Positions 1-9,219 of a stretch of 64,000 bases of DNA are shown in pieces. The stretch covers positions 1,302,001-1,366,000 of the forward strand of contig NZ_AQGV01000012.1 in NCBI RefSeq assembly GCF_014858725.1, written 5' to 3'. Every line of letters starts with the position of its first letter. The stretch's first letter is position 1. Source of the stretch: Pseudoalteromonas aurantia 208. Lineage in GTDB: Bacteria > Pseudomonadota > Gammaproteobacteria > Enterobacterales > Alteromonadaceae. The position numbers and the translations under genes were made by a program. Below the pieces are notes generated by a model. That model had not been told where the DNA came from. It searched no databases and saw only the letters and a program-made list of their open reading frames with translations.

Positions 1-1604
1 ACTGGGCTCAATATTTATTAGCGATGAAATACTTAAGTGAAATGCACTCGGATCAAACGTTGCATATTTACTCAGGTCACCCAATGGGGTTGTTTCCATC
101 ATCAGAAGATGCGCCACGCGTAGTTGTTACAAATGGCATGATGATCCCGAACTATTCTAAGCCTGATGATTGGGAGAAGTTCAACGCTTTAGGCGTAACA
201 CAATATGGTCAAATGACAGCTGGCTCATTCATGTATATTGGGCCTCAGGGTATTGTACATGGTACAACAATTACGGTTATGAATGCGTTCCGTAAAGTAC
301 TCAACAAAGGTGAAAGCTCTCAAGGGAAAATATTTCTTACCGCAGGATTAGGTGGCATGAGTGGTGCACAACCTAAAGCCGGTAATATCGCCAAATGTAT
401 CACCGTTTGTGCAGAAGTTAACCCTAAAGCAGCAATCAAGCGTCATCAACAAGGCTGGGTTGATGAGCTAATTGATAATATGGATGATCTGATCTCACGT
501 TTAAAAGTGGCTCAAGCAAATGACGAAGTCGTCTCCATTGCTTATATAGGGAATGTGGTTGATGTATGGGAAGCATTTGATGAACATAACATCTTCGTTC
601 ATTTAGGATCTGACCAGACGTCATTGCATAACCCATGGTCAGGTGGTTATTACCCTGTAGATATTAGTTATGAAGAGTCAAATAGGTTAATCAGAGAAGA
701 ACCTGAGCTGTTTAAAGTTAAAGTGCAACAGACCCTCAAACGTCACGCAGATGCAGTCAATAAACATACTGCAAAAGGCACCTACTTTTTTGACTATGGG
801 AATGCATTTTTACTTGAGTCATCACGAGCGGGTGGCGATGTCATGGCTGACAATGGTATTGATTTTAAATATCCATCATACGTACAGGATATCCTGGGGC
901 CAATGTGTTTTGACTATGGATTTGGACCATTTCGCTGGGTATGTGCATCAGGGAAGCCTGAAGATTTAGATAAAACTGATGCAATTGCCGCGCAGGTTTT
1001 GAATAAAATCATGGCAGAGTCTCCTGAAGAAATTCAGCAGCAAATGCAGGATAATATTACGTGGATCAACGATGCGAAGCAAAATAAGCTCGTGGTCGGC
1101 TCTCAAGCACGTATTCTTTATGCGGATGCACAAGGGCGAATGGAAATCGCTAAAGCGTTTAATGACGCAATAAGCCGAGGTGATATTGGCCCCGTTGTAT
1201 TAGGACGTGATCATCATGATGTTAGTGGCACAGATTCACCATTTCGTGAAACATCTAATATTTATGATGGTAGCCGATTTACCGCTGATATGGCCATTCA
1301 CAATGTGATTGGTGATAGTTTCCGTGGTGCAACTTGGGTGTCGATTCATAACGGGGGTGGCGTTGGCTGGGGAGAAGTAACTAACGGCGGCTTTGGTATG
1401 TTGTTAGATGGCACTGATAGTGCTGAACGCCGCCTAAAATCTATGCTGTTATTTGACGTAAACAATGGCATAGCGCGTCGCAGTTGGGCACGTAATGAAG
1501 AGGCTAATTTTGCGATTAAGCGTGAAATGGCTCGTACACCTAAGTTAAAGGTGACGCTAGCAAATTTAGTGGATGACGATATTTTAAGCAATTTGTCACT
1601 CTAA
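1..1604 (+). CDS. hutU: Urocanate hydratase, long form (5'-truncated by window edge)
   Basis: Urocanase converts urocanate to imidazolonepropionate in histidine degradation in the cytoplasm, using a tightly bound NAD+. The reading frame is open leftward from the ATG at 24 to the window edge (codons for WAQYLLA precede it), so the gene starts outside the window. Family blocks are visible: YGQMTAGS, TAGLGGMSGAQP, LGSDQTSLHNPWSGGYYP, DYGNAFLLESSRAGG, and near the C-terminus SIHNGGGVGWGE. The insert-containing middle and the SPFRETSNIYDGS block fit the longer urocanase type (about 660-670 aa, common in Bacteroidetes and Alteromonadales) rather than the roughly 555-aa enterobacterial HutU. About 530 C-terminal residues are present. 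The other hut genes are presumably to the left. Confidence 0.95.
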   Translation, partial: WAQYLLAMKYLSEMHSDQTLHIYSGHPMGLFPSSEDAPRVVVTNGMMIPNYSKPDDWEKFNALGVTQYGQMTAGSFMYIGPQGIVHGTTITVMNAFRKVLNKGESSQGKIFLTAGLGGMSGAQPKAGNIAKCITVCAEVNPKAAIKRHQQGWVDELIDNMDDLISRLKVAQANDEVVSIAYIGNVVDVWEAFDEHNIFVHLGSDQTSLHNPWSGGYYPVDISYEESNRLIREEPELFKVKVQQTLKRHADAVNKHTAKGTYFFDYGNAFLLESSRAGGDVMADNGIDFKYPSYVQDILGPMCFDYGFGPFRWVCASGKPEDLDKTDAIAAQVLNKIMAESPEEIQQQMQDNITWINDAKQNKLVVGSQARILYADAQGRMEIAKAFNDAISRGDIGPVVLGRDHHDVSGTDSPFRETSNIYDGSRFTADMAIHNVIGDSFRGATWVSIHNGGGVGWGEVTNGGFGMLLDGTDSAERRLKSMLLFDVNNGIARRSWARNEEANFAIKREMARTPKLKVTLANLVDDDILSNLSL

Positions 1605-1942
1605 TTATTGCATAAATTTTGCGGGTGCCTGCTTAAATTAAATCAGGCACCCGCTATCGAGTTAGATTTAATTTGGCTCATTGATACTTTCCTATTGCCT
1701 ACGATTTAATGCCCTATAATTATAGCGTGTTTCTTCGCTAGCTGTCTTTCTGTGTAATTATAGAAATGAGCACATTATTCAATGGATAACCCTTTTATCT
1801 TTATACCCTAATTATAATGGGCTAATTTGATTTCTGTGGCGAGTAAGCTTCTATCCTGAATAGTATAGCAATCAAAACGACGTGACTTTCAACGTGTCAA
1901 AGCGTATTTATATACTTATTAATTCGGTAACTAAGGGCGTTT
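1605..1942. other. Intergenic region hutU-cupin
   Basis: 338 bp without a convincing ORF. It holds the 11-bp-stem hairpin just after hutU, then AT-rich sequence that must contain the promoter of the cupin gene. I see no clear operator. Confidence 0.6.
1621..1654 (+). terminator. Perfect 11-bp stem-loop after hutU
   Basis: Arms GCGGGTGCCTG (1621-1631) and CAGGCACCCGC (1644-1654) pair perfectly around a 12-nt AT loop, 17 nt past the hutU stop codon. The position fits a transcription end, but no U-run follows on the + strand, so it may be a 3'-end stabiliser or an incomplete intrinsic terminator. Confidence 0.55.
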
Positions 1943-2287
1943 ATGATGAAAATTGTCAATGTGTTAGAGGTTTTATCGTCAAAGAATGAAGGCGTATTTA
2001 TTCCAATGCTGCCTTTTAACGCTTCTTCGTTTAGTACGTGTGATATTACTGGCGAGTCACCGGTTTGGGAAATGCATCCAGATACGGATGAGTTTTTTTA
2101 TATCATTGATGGAGAATTTGAAATGACCGTATTAAGGGAGGGTGTGTCATCAACGTATGTTGCCCACAGCGGAGATGCGTTTGTTGTCCCTAAGGGGGTA
2201 TGGCACAAACCCTCTGCAAATAAAGGCTGTAAGTTCATTTATCACACACCAGGGCAATCAGTACACAGTGAATACCCTGAAGAATAA
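1943..2287 (+). CDS. Small single-domain cupin protein
   Basis: 114 aa, a single double-stranded beta-helix (cupin_2). Cupin motif 1 is seen as HPDTDEFFYIIDGEFEMTV and motif 2 as HSGDAFVVPKGVWHKP, giving the His/Asp/Glu and His residues that usually hold one metal ion. Single-domain cupins of this size can be dioxygenases, isomerases or ligand sensors, and nothing here shows the substrate. Start choice: two adjacent ATGs at 1943 and 1946 behind a weak AGGGCG. The gene is monocistronic, ending convergently with the exporter gene at 2343. No histidine-pathway role is shown by its position after hutU. Confidence 0.8.
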   Translation: MMKIVNVLEVLSSKNEGVFIPMLPFNASSFSTCDITGESPVWEMHPDTDEFFYIIDGEFEMTVLREGVSSTYVAHSGDAFVVPKGVWHKPSANKGCKFIYHTPGQSVHSEYPEE

Positions 2288-2342
2288 AGCCAGTAGTACG
2301 TTACGCTACTAACTTTATTAAGTTGAACTGACCTGACCGAAT

Positions 2343-3512
2343 TTACATTAACCAATATAAGCCATAGCCCACTAGAAGCGCAGGGATAGCGGAATAGCAG
2401 GTTGCCAGAATCGCGGCTTTTGGCGCCATTGCAATCGCAGGAAATAGCGCGTCACCATCGTTTGAGATTGCATTTCCAGCTAAGGCACTAAATGGAATGA
2501 TACCTTGAATATAGAGCGTAGTGACCACGATTTGTGGACCACATCCAGGTAGTAATCCAATGAGAACGGCAATAAGCGGGGCGAATACGGCAAACTCACT
2601 GAACCATTGTTTTAAATCCAGGCCAAACAGTGTCACTGCGAGTTCATAAAGCATAAAGCTGGCAACCACCCATGCAGTTACAAAGTGTGTATCTTGTAGT
2701 ACTCTGGCAAACTTGGAAGGAGGCTCAAATTCTTCATCTTCTGCGGTAATTTGTTTATAAGTTTTCCCCTCTGATGATAGCGCCCACACAAGCACAGCAA
2801 AAATCGCCATAACCGCGCCAACCAGTGTAATTGATGCTTCAAATGCTCCTAGATCAACGTTAAAGGCAATTAAAAAAGCAATTACAAGGCTTGGCAACAG
2901 GGCAATCTTCCAGACTTTTGTGCTGGCTATGACTACGTTACTTGGCTTAGCACAATGTGGATTATTGGCTTCTTGTACATCGGGTTGGCAAAACTCTTGT
3001 TTATGTATTGCACTGACAATTAAGCCACTGATAATTCCTACACCTACACCTATCCCAATTATCAATAATCCTTCGAGCGGCTTTTTTGCTAATAATAAAA
3101 ACGCAGCGTCGCCCATTGTTGCGGTAAGTACAGCGACTACCGATGCGAAACTCGCTTGACGTTTTGTAAACTGAGTGACAACAATAATAGCACCACCACA
3201 CCCAGGCAATGCGCCAAGAATTGCTGCGAATACTATCTCAAGAGTTGGAGACTTTGCTTTTAAGTAACTCAATTCTAGTTGGGGCAACTTATCTACAAGG
3301 TAATAGTATATGAAAAGCGTACCAGCAACGAATGCGGTTACTTGAAAAAACGCATCCGCTAGCGTTGGAAGTGTTATTGCTCTAATAGGCTCGTACGCTA
3401 ACGCTAAACCGAGAAGCAATGGCAATAACAAACGTTTGTTAGTTAGTTGGGTACTTAGTAAGTGCACTAAGCGGGAAGGAAAATTTACAGACTGTGAGAG
3501 CATAAAGTGCAA
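2343..3512 (-). CDS. Ten-TM putative heavy-metal/manganese exporter (ArsP_2-like)
   Basis: 389 aa, almost entirely hydrophobic. It has two pseudo-symmetric halves, each carrying a Gly/Pro/Cys turn: GALPGCGGAIIVVTQF near residue 100 and GLLPGCGPQIVVTTLY near residue 320. Each half is later followed by an acidic GDA turn (TMGDAAFL and SNDGDALFP). This duplicated layout is that of the 10-TM 'putative manganese transporter / heavy-metal exporter' family, so inner-membrane export of a divalent metal is the likely role. The substrate is inferred from family annotation only. The start could be ATG 3512 or the internal ATG two codons on (MLSQ); neither has a strong ribosome binding site. A Fur-like box lies 38 bp upstream, which supports metal-responsive control. 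Confidence 0.75.
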   Translation of the reverse strand: MHFMLSQSVNFPSRLVHLLSTQLTNKRLLLPLLLGLALAYEPIRAITLPTLADAFFQVTAFVAGTLFIYYYLVDKLPQLELSYLKAKSPTLEIVFAAILGALPGCGGAIIVVTQFTKRQASFASVVAVLTATMGDAAFLLLAKKPLEGLLIIGIGVGVGIISGLIVSAIHKQEFCQPDVQEANNPHCAKPSNVVIASTKVWKIALLPSLVIAFLIAFNVDLGAFEASITLVGAVMAIFAVLVWALSSEGKTYKQITAEDEEFEPPSKFARVLQDTHFVTAWVVASFMLYELAVTLFGLDLKQWFSEFAVFAPLIAVLIGLLPGCGPQIVVTTLYIQGIIPFSALAGNAISNDGDALFPAIAMAPKAAILATCYSAIPALLVGYGLYWLM

Positions 3513-3549
3513 CCGGTTGATAAACTCAGTTGCACTTTAGTTTTTTTCT

Positions 3550-3570
3550 AAATGAAAAGCAATATCATTT
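3550..3570. promoter_or_regulatory. Fur/Mur-like operator upstream of the metal exporter
   Basis: A 21-bp imperfect palindrome: 7 of 10 base pairs are symmetric, with outer arms AAATGA and TCATTT. It resembles the AT-rich 7-1-7 Fur-family box. It lies in the 62-bp gap between the exporter start (3512) and the end of the peptidase gene (3575), where the exporter promoter must be. Confidence 0.5.
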
Positions 3571-3574
3571 GCAT

Positions 3575-5200
3575 TTAATTTCTCTTAAACTCTGATGTTG
3601 CTTTCCATTGCGGCCATTCAGCTTGTTGTGATATGTCATAACCGACTTGATAAAATAGTTGTAGGTCTTGCACTGCACCGTTCAAGTCCCATTCATCTCT
3701 GTAGCGATCACAGGGTTGGTGGTAGCAGCCTCTTAGCACAAGACTCATACGTTTACGGTAATTAGTGGTGGCATCATCAATGGCTTCAGTACCACCGCCT
3801 GCATACATGGCCGGCACTCCCATATTCGCAAATGCGAAGTGGTCAGAGCGATAATAGCCGCCTGATGCTGGTCTTGGGTCACCAGATACCACACGTCCCT
3901 GAGCTTTAGCTGCATTGGCTAGCATGTCGTCAAGGTCAGACTTACCTATACCAACAACACTAATATCCTTTACTTTACCTAATAAATTTAAGCTATCCAT
4001 GTTAATGTTTGCAACAGTTTGCTTTGCAGGTATAACTGGATTTGCGGCGTAGAATTTTGAGCCTAATAAACCTTGTTCTTCTGCTGTAACAGCCAAAAAT
4101 GTCATTGAACGATCAGGCCTTGTCGGGAGTTTTGCGAATGCCTCAGCAACTTCTATCATACCACCGGTACCAGTGGCATTGTCATGAGCACCGTTGTATA
4201 TTTGATCACCTTTTCTATTTTTATCTGTGCCTAAATGATCCCAATGAGCAGAGTAGATAATGTGTTCATCTGGTTTCTTACTACCGGGCAAGGTGGCAAT
4301 AAAGTTGTAAGAAGTAGACGTTTTAATTTTACTTTTTACGGTAATAGATGCTGTTAAGTCACCCATATCGACGTGGTAAGCACCTTTGGCAGCTTTCGCT
4401 TTTGCATCAGTAAAGTTTAAACCCGCTTTTTCAAATAGCTCTTTTGCAACATCGACAGTGACCCAACCTTCGACAGCGACTCGATCCATATTTTTATTGG
4501 CTTTTTGGAAACCAAATTGTTCGCCACTCCATGAGTTTTCGACTACGCTCCAAGGGTATGATGCAGGGGCTGTTTCATGGACAATGATAGCGCCTGCGGC
4601 TCCTTGGCGGCTTGCTTCTTCGTACTTGTATGTCCAACGACCGTAATAGGTCATGGCTTCACCTGTAAACATACTCGGATCTTTCGTTGCAAAACCTGGA
4701 TCATTAACAAGCATAACAACCGTTTTGCCTTTCACATCTAAGCCATCATAATCATTCCAATTGTATTCAGGAGCGTTAACCCCATAGCCTACGAACACAA
4801 GCTCTGAGTCTTTGATCGACTCTAGTGGGCTGATCCGACTGGTGCCCATCACCATTTCTTTCTTATATAGGTAGTCTTTACCACCGATTTTAAGCGCCAT
4901 ATTGGCATCAGCTTCGATAGAAACCAAGTCTACTTCTTGCAAGAAGCTATCACCATTACCAGGCTCATATCCCAAAGATTTAAAATGCTTGGTTAAATAT
5001 GCAAGAGTCAGCTCTTCTCCTTTTGAAGAAGGTGCTCGGCCACCAAATTCATCAGATGCGAGAGTTTTAATATGCTCAGCAAGTTGTTGTGTGTTGATAC
5101 TATCATAGGCAGTTTTTACATTTTCAGGGGTGTTTGAGGTACTAACACAACCGCTGAGCACGGCTATTGTAAGCGCGCTTAGAGTCATTTTAAGTTTCAT
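3575..5200 (-). CDS. M28-family zinc aminopeptidase, lipoprotein
   Basis: 541 aa from the chosen start at 5200, where the ATG follows an AAGAAG site. An upstream in-frame start at 5302 would bury the signal peptide. The N-terminus is a lipoprotein signal ending LSGC, so the enzyme is probably anchored in the outer or inner membrane facing the periplasm. A protease-associated (PA) insert spans about residues 120-260. The M28 catalytic domain shows the di-zinc ligands in order: HWDHLG (about 320), GAHDNATGTGG (about 340), the acidic VTAEEQGLLGS (about 373), NMDSLN and the final RSDHFAF (about 452). It removes N-terminal residues from peptides; substrate preference cannot be read here. Monocistronic, divergent from the DUF3025 gene. 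Confidence 0.9.
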   Translation of the reverse strand: MKLKMTLSALTIAVLSGCVSTSNTPENVKTAYDSINTQQLAEHIKTLASDEFGGRAPSSKGEELTLAYLTKHFKSLGYEPGNGDSFLQEVDLVSIEADANMALKIGGKDYLYKKEMVMGTSRISPLESIKDSELVFVGYGVNAPEYNWNDYDGLDVKGKTVVMLVNDPGFATKDPSMFTGEAMTYYGRWTYKYEEASRQGAAGAIIVHETAPASYPWSVVENSWSGEQFGFQKANKNMDRVAVEGWVTVDVAKELFEKAGLNFTDAKAKAAKGAYHVDMGDLTASITVKSKIKTSTSYNFIATLPGSKKPDEHIIYSAHWDHLGTDKNRKGDQIYNGAHDNATGTGGMIEVAEAFAKLPTRPDRSMTFLAVTAEEQGLLGSKFYAANPVIPAKQTVANINMDSLNLLGKVKDISVVGIGKSDLDDMLANAAKAQGRVVSGDPRPASGGYYRSDHFAFANMGVPAMYAGGGTEAIDDATTNYRKRMSLVLRGCYHQPCDRYRDEWDLNGAVQDLQLFYQVGYDISQQAEWPQWKATSEFKRN

Positions 5201-5349
5201 AATGCTTCTTTTGTTATGTATTAAAGACACGTAAGTATAAACACAATTTTGGTTTTTTTTCGAGTAACTGCGATAGTTGGGGCTGGTTTGATTGGACGCC
5301 AACAGGACTTAAGGTAAACTAATGAAAATATATTGAACTTGTTCTATTT

Positions 5350-6153
5350 ATGAAGAAATTTACTCCCTCTGAGCATTATGAGCCACAGTTATTGAGAGGC
5401 GGTGCATTTACCCACCTTAATACATTATTTGGTCTAGGCAACCAGTCTGGCTGGCCTGATTTTCTATGGCTAAATGGACTCGCCCATCTTAAAAATAGCA
5501 ATGGGCAAAAAGTTAGTTTTGTACCTGATTCACAGTTTCAAGAAGAAACGCGGTACTACGAGCAGATCATTTACGAAACGGGTCATATTCCAACTCGAGA
5601 GCAGAATTGGCACGACTTGTTTGGTGCATTAATTTGGTGTTTATTCCCAAAGACTAAATCATTGTTAAATAAAAGTCATATCGATGATATTGAGCAGTAT
5701 GGTTTAAAACAACGTAGCAAACATCGTAATGCCTTAACCTTGTTTGATGAGTGTGGTGTTGTGATGGCCATCACCGACGAACAGATAAAAACTGATTTAC
5801 GAGCCCACAACTGGCATAGCGTATTTGTATCAAAACGCACACAGTGGGGGAAAGCTATACAGCCATTCATATTTGGGCACGCAAATTATGAAATGCTCAC
5901 TCAACCTTTTATCGGACTTACCGGAAAAGTACTGTGTATTGTAGTGGGAACAAGTTTTAGTACATTAACCTTACAACAAAAGTACGCGTATTTAGATGAC
6001 ATACTTTATACGCGAATTGCATATGAAGGGATTTTAAAAGACAACAGCCAAATGTCACCATTACCGTTATTGGGTATACCCGGGTGGTGTGAGGAAAATG
6101 AAGATGCAAAGTTTTATGATAATACGGATTATTTCAGAGCAAAAAGGCGTTAA
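5350..6153 (+). CDS. DUF3025 family protein
   Basis: 267 aa, no signal peptide or membrane segment, so probably cytoplasmic. It matches the DUF3025 family (conserved in gamma- and betaproteobacteria, unknown function) through the conserved block EQNWHDLFGALIWCLFPKTK and the C-terminal PLPLLGIPGWC. The conserved His/Asp/Trp residues hint at an enzyme but no reaction is known. It ends 14 bp before the ABC ATPase gene, so it may be co-transcribed with the transporter pair; this proximity is the only context clue. Confidence 0.8.
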   Translation: MKKFTPSEHYEPQLLRGGAFTHLNTLFGLGNQSGWPDFLWLNGLAHLKNSNGQKVSFVPDSQFQEETRYYEQIIYETGHIPTREQNWHDLFGALIWCLFPKTKSLLNKSHIDDIEQYGLKQRSKHRNALTLFDECGVVMAITDEQIKTDLRAHNWHSVFVSKRTQWGKAIQPFIFGHANYEMLTQPFIGLTGKVLCIVVGTSFSTLTLQQKYAYLDDILYTRIAYEGILKDNSQMSPLPLLGIPGWCEENEDAKFYDNTDYFRAKRR

Positions 6154-6167
6154 GAAAAGGATCAATC

Positions 6168-6953
6168 ATGATTGCAGTTGATAAGTTAGCGAAGCGGTTC
6201 AAGCTAACCAAAGAGCATAAGAAAAACAAGGAACGTCATGACAGTAGAGAATATGATGGTTATTTTCACTCGGTAAAAAATGTCAGTTTTACATGTAATC
6301 ACGGTGAAGTATTGGGGCTTTTAGGTCCAAACGGAGCGGGAAAAACAACGACATTACGTATGTTATCTACCGCTTTGAAACCGGATCACGGGTCAATACT
6401 AATTGAAGACGATAATATTGTTAAACAGCCATTACTTGGACGCAAAGCAATTGGCTTTTTATCTGGCTCGACTGGATTATATGGTCGCTTGACGGCAAAA
6501 GAAAATGTTGAGTATTTTGGCAAGCTACATGGCCTTAAAGGACATGCGCTGAAAGCAAAGTGTGATGAGTTATTTAGCATGCTAGACATGACCACATTCT
6601 TGGACAAACGGGCAGAGCATTTATCGACAGGAATGAAACAAAAAACAAATATTGCCAGAGCTGTCGTACATAACCCCAAAGTGGTCATTCTAGATGAGCC
6701 AACCACAGGGCTTGATATTATGACGACTCAGACGGTTATTTCATTCATTCGTTCTTTAAAAGCACAAGGGATACCGGTGATTTTTTCAACACATCACCTT
6801 GATGAAGTTGCCTTGTTGTGTGACAAAATAGCGGTGATTGACCAAGGGCTAAGTTGCTTTGATGGTACTGTAACCGACTTTATGAAGCAGGGCGGCAGTA
6901 CAGAGTTGAATCAGGCCTTTCTAAATCTATTGAGTGGGAATAAGCATGTTTGA
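6168..6953 (+). CDS. ABC transporter ATP-binding protein (NatA-like)
   Basis: 261 aa, a complete nucleotide-binding domain: Walker [10 protein letters not shown], signature [14 protein letters not shown], Walker [13 protein letters not shown] and the switch His in FSTHHLDE. An insertion rich in Lys/Arg/Glu (about residues 12-30) precedes the core. It energises the membrane protein encoded immediately downstream, with which it overlaps by 8 bp. The pair resembles the Na+-extruding NatAB system and related ABC-2 exporters. Start ATG 6168 follows AAAAGGATCA. The substrate cannot be decided from sequence; drug, Na+ or peptide export are all possible. Confidence 0.85.
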   Translation: MIAVDKLAKRFKLTKEHKKNKERHDSREYDGYFHSVKNVSFTCNHGEVLGLLGPNGAGKTTTLRMLSTALKPDHGSILIEDDNIVKQPLLGRKAIGFLSGSTGLYGRLTAKENVEYFGKLHGLKGHALKAKCDELFSMLDMTTFLDKRAEHLSTGMKQKTNIARAVVHNPKVVILDEPTTGLDIMTTQTVISFIRSLKAQGIPVIFSTHHLDEVALLCDKIAVIDQGLSCFDGTVTDFMKQGGSTELNQAFLNLLSGNKHV

Positions 6954-8154
6954 AGTTTTTAAAAAGGAAATTATAGAATTACTGAGGGATAGGAAAACGC
7001 TTTTTTTTATCATTGCATTACCAATGCTTATTTTCCCGATTATTTTAGGTTTTGTGGCATTTTTAACGTCTCAAGCAAGTTTAAAAGCCGAACAACAGGT
7101 TCACACATATTATATTGTTAACACGCAATTTTCGACGGTTTTTTCAGAGGAAATATTCTACCACAAGAGCTTTAAAAAATATGCAGGACAAAAGCAGTTT
7201 GACTCAGTAGAACAGCTTTCTGAGGCGGTTAAAGAGGGAATCATTGATGTTGGTATATTTATCCCGAATGACCCAAAAATTGCAATACAAGCAGGAAAGC
7301 AGAGCCAGTGGCAAATCGTATTTAACGATGCAAAAGCGATTAACTTCATTTTTAATCGTGTGCGTTCCGTCGCTAGTAAATTATCGAATGAGTTAAGAAC
7401 CCGAGCTTTAAAGGATTTAGGTGTTGATATTAGGCATCAACCCGCGTTACTTACTCCCATTACGATCAGCAAAGTCGATACGGCCGATAAGCGGGAAAAC
7501 TACGGTGAAAAGTTGGGCGCATTGATCCCTTATTTGTTGTTACCTTTGGTATTAATGGGAGCCAGTTATCCGGCAATCGATTTGGGGGCTGGAGAAAAAG
7601 AACGAGGGACTTTAGAAACATTATTATTAACTCCCGTGACGCGCTCAGAGTTAGTCCTAGGAAAGTTTTTTACTGTATTGGCAAGTTCAATCGCATGTAC
7701 ATTGATTACAGTTGCGAGTTTGGCTATTTGGGTGAGCGTAGCATCAAGTTTTGTGAGTTTAGAGGCGGTCAAAACCGCATTCAATAGCGTGACTGCGTGG
7801 GACTTTATACTTATATTTTCGTTGTTGTTGCCTGTAGCTGCGATGTTATCTTCATTGGTTCTGGCGATATCAATATATGCACGGACATTTAAAGAGGCAC
7901 AAAACTATATGGGTCCATTGAGTATGGCTGTGTTTGTGCCTATTGCTGTTTCATTACTGCCAAACATGGAACTTGATAACGTTACCGCGCTTATTCCAAT
8001 AACCAATGTTGCATTGGCTATCAAGGAGGTTGTAAAAGGCACTGTTGATCAAGGTGCTATTGCACTTATCTTTATTGCATCAGCTGCATTGGCCAGTTTA
8101 CTTTTACTGAGCTGTGTAAGGTGGTTTAAAAAAGAATCCGTTCTATTTAGGTAA
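6946..8154 (+). CDS. ABC-2 type permease (NatB-like)
   Basis: 402 aa from ATG 6946, chosen because GTGGGA sits 7 bp upstream and the overlap with the ATPase stop is natural; a GTG start at 6934 adds four residues. Architecture: one N-terminal TM (about 20-42), a large extracytoplasmic domain (about 43-195), then five or six TM segments with the ABC-2 motif GAGEKERGTLETLLLTPV between the first two. That motif contacts the ATPase. The layout matches NatB and related Na+/drug exporters. It pairs with the preceding NatA-like ATPase as an inner-membrane exporter and is followed by a strong hairpin terminator. Confidence 0.85.
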   Translation: MFEVFKKEIIELLRDRKTLFFIIALPMLIFPIILGFVAFLTSQASLKAEQQVHTYYIVNTQFSTVFSEEIFYHKSFKKYAGQKQFDSVEQLSEAVKEGIIDVGIFIPNDPKIAIQAGKQSQWQIVFNDAKAINFIFNRVRSVASKLSNELRTRALKDLGVDIRHQPALLTPITISKVDTADKRENYGEKLGALIPYLLLPLVLMGASYPAIDLGAGEKERGTLETLLLTPVTRSELVLGKFFTVLASSIACTLITVASLAIWVSVASSFVSLEAVKTAFNSVTAWDFILIFSLLLPVAAMLSSLVLAISIYARTFKEAQNYMGPLSMAVFVPIAVSLLPNMELDNVTALIPITNVALAIKEVVKGTVDQGAIALIFIASAALASLLLLSCVRWFKKESVLFR

Positions 8155-8176
8155 TAGCGGCTTATATTAATATTTT

Positions 8177-8216
8177 ATGAGCGTGCTCATTCGTATTTAA
8201 CGAGCGCGCTCATTTT
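8177..8216 (+). terminator. Intrinsic terminator after the ABC pair
   Basis: Arms ATGAGCGTGCTC (8177-8188) and GAGCGCGCTCAT (8202-8213) pair over 12 bp with one wobble, followed by TTTT. It lies between the converging permease and phosphoesterase genes. Confidence 0.7.
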
Positions 8217-8217
8217 G

Positions 8218-9036
8218 CTATGCCGCTTCATCAGAAGCATTTTGGGATGGCATACCTTGTAAACCTTCATCTAACGCAACAACATTAAGAACATGTTGAA
8301 TATCTGACCAATGTAATAGTTCAATTTTACCCTCTTTATTTTCAACTAACGCGGTGCAATTTTCTATCCAGTCGCCGTCATTACAATAAACGATTCCATC
8401 GCATACTTTTAAGGCGGGTTGGTGAATATGTCCGCATATAATACCATCCACTCCTTGTCTTTTTGCTTCGTGAATAGCTGCCGCTTCAAATGCCGCAATT
8501 GCTTCTCTCGCTTTATGAACACGATTTTTAAGCCAAGAGGCGAGTGACCAATAATGGCCTCCATATAAACGCCTTACACGATTACTCCAACGGTTCAGAA
8601 AGAGCAAAAAATCGTAAGCAGCATCTCCGGCAATACTGATTAATTTGTTGTATCGAGTTGCAGAATCAAAGTCATCACCATGCAGCAGTAAGAATTTTTT
8701 CCCTGCTGAGGTGGTATGGATAAATGATTTGTGGACTTCTACATTAAACAGGGTGTGACCGGCATACTGCCTGAACGTTTCATCATGATTCCCTGGAATA
8801 TAAATTACTTTTGTGCCAGCCTCCGCTTTTTCTTGAATGCACTCTAATACCTTATAATGGCTTGTATCCCAATAGAATTGCCGTTTCATTGACCATAGGT
8901 CGACGATATCACCGACGAGATAAAGTACATCGCATTCTGTTCGGTTTAAGAAATCAAGTAGGTAGCTAGCTTTACAGTCTTTGTAGCCTAGGTGGGTATC
9001 TGAAATCCAAATACTTGGATAGTACGTTGCTTTCAT
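8218..9036 (-). CDS. LpxH-like metallophosphoesterase (UDP-2,3-diacylglucosamine diphosphatase family)
   Basis: 272 aa, calcineurin-type phosphoesterase with all metal-binding blocks: SDTHLG (residues 12-17), VGDIVDLW, PGNHDE, LLHGDDFD and CGHIHQP. The second-block spacing and the helical insert (KLISIAGDAAYDFLLFLNR) fit the LpxH/YbbF clade that hydrolyses UDP-2,3-diacylglucosamine in lipid A synthesis at the cytoplasmic face of the inner membrane. At 272 aa it is longer than E. coli LpxH (about 240 aa) and belongs to the divergent group found as extra copies in Alteromonadales, so the true substrate may differ. Monocistronic; start ATG 9036. Confidence 0.75.
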   Translation of the reverse strand: MKATYYPSIWISDTHLGYKDCKASYLLDFLNRTECDVLYLVGDIVDLWSMKRQFYWDTSHYKVLECIQEKAEAGTKVIYIPGNHDETFRQYAGHTLFNVEVHKSFIHTTSAGKKFLLLHGDDFDSATRYNKLISIAGDAAYDFLLFLNRWSNRVRRLYGGHYWSLASWLKNRVHKAREAIAAFEAAAIHEAKRQGVDGIICGHIHQPALKVCDGIVYCNDGDWIENCTALVENKEGKIELLHWSDIQHVLNVVALDEGLQGMPSQNASDEAA

Positions 9037-9156
9037 TCGCTCTTATCTCTAGCGTAATAAAATCAAGCATAGTGTTAGAAAGTGACAATTCGACGACGAG
9101 ATAAAGAAGAGAATATGACAGTTATTCAGGTATATACTTTTTGGAATACTTATTAT

Positions 9157-9186
9157 AAAAAAGCGAGTGACTAATAAGCCACTCGC
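9157..9186 (-). terminator. Intrinsic terminator of proS
   Basis: Stem GCGAGTG/CACTCGC (9163-9169 with 9180-9186) followed on the minus strand by a run of six T (9157-9162), about 34 nt past the proS stop. Confidence 0.8.
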
Positions 9187-9219
9187 GACAAATAATTTAC
9201 TGCGATTATTTAAAGCAGC

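Noticed and set aside
1346..1591. 81-aa minus-strand frame inside hutU
   Set aside because: Antisense shadow of a conserved enzyme; its composition follows the urocanase codons.
5201..5302. 34-residue N-terminal extension of the M28 peptidase
   Set aside because: It would place a polar segment before an evident lipoprotein signal; ATG 5200 has a ribosome binding site.
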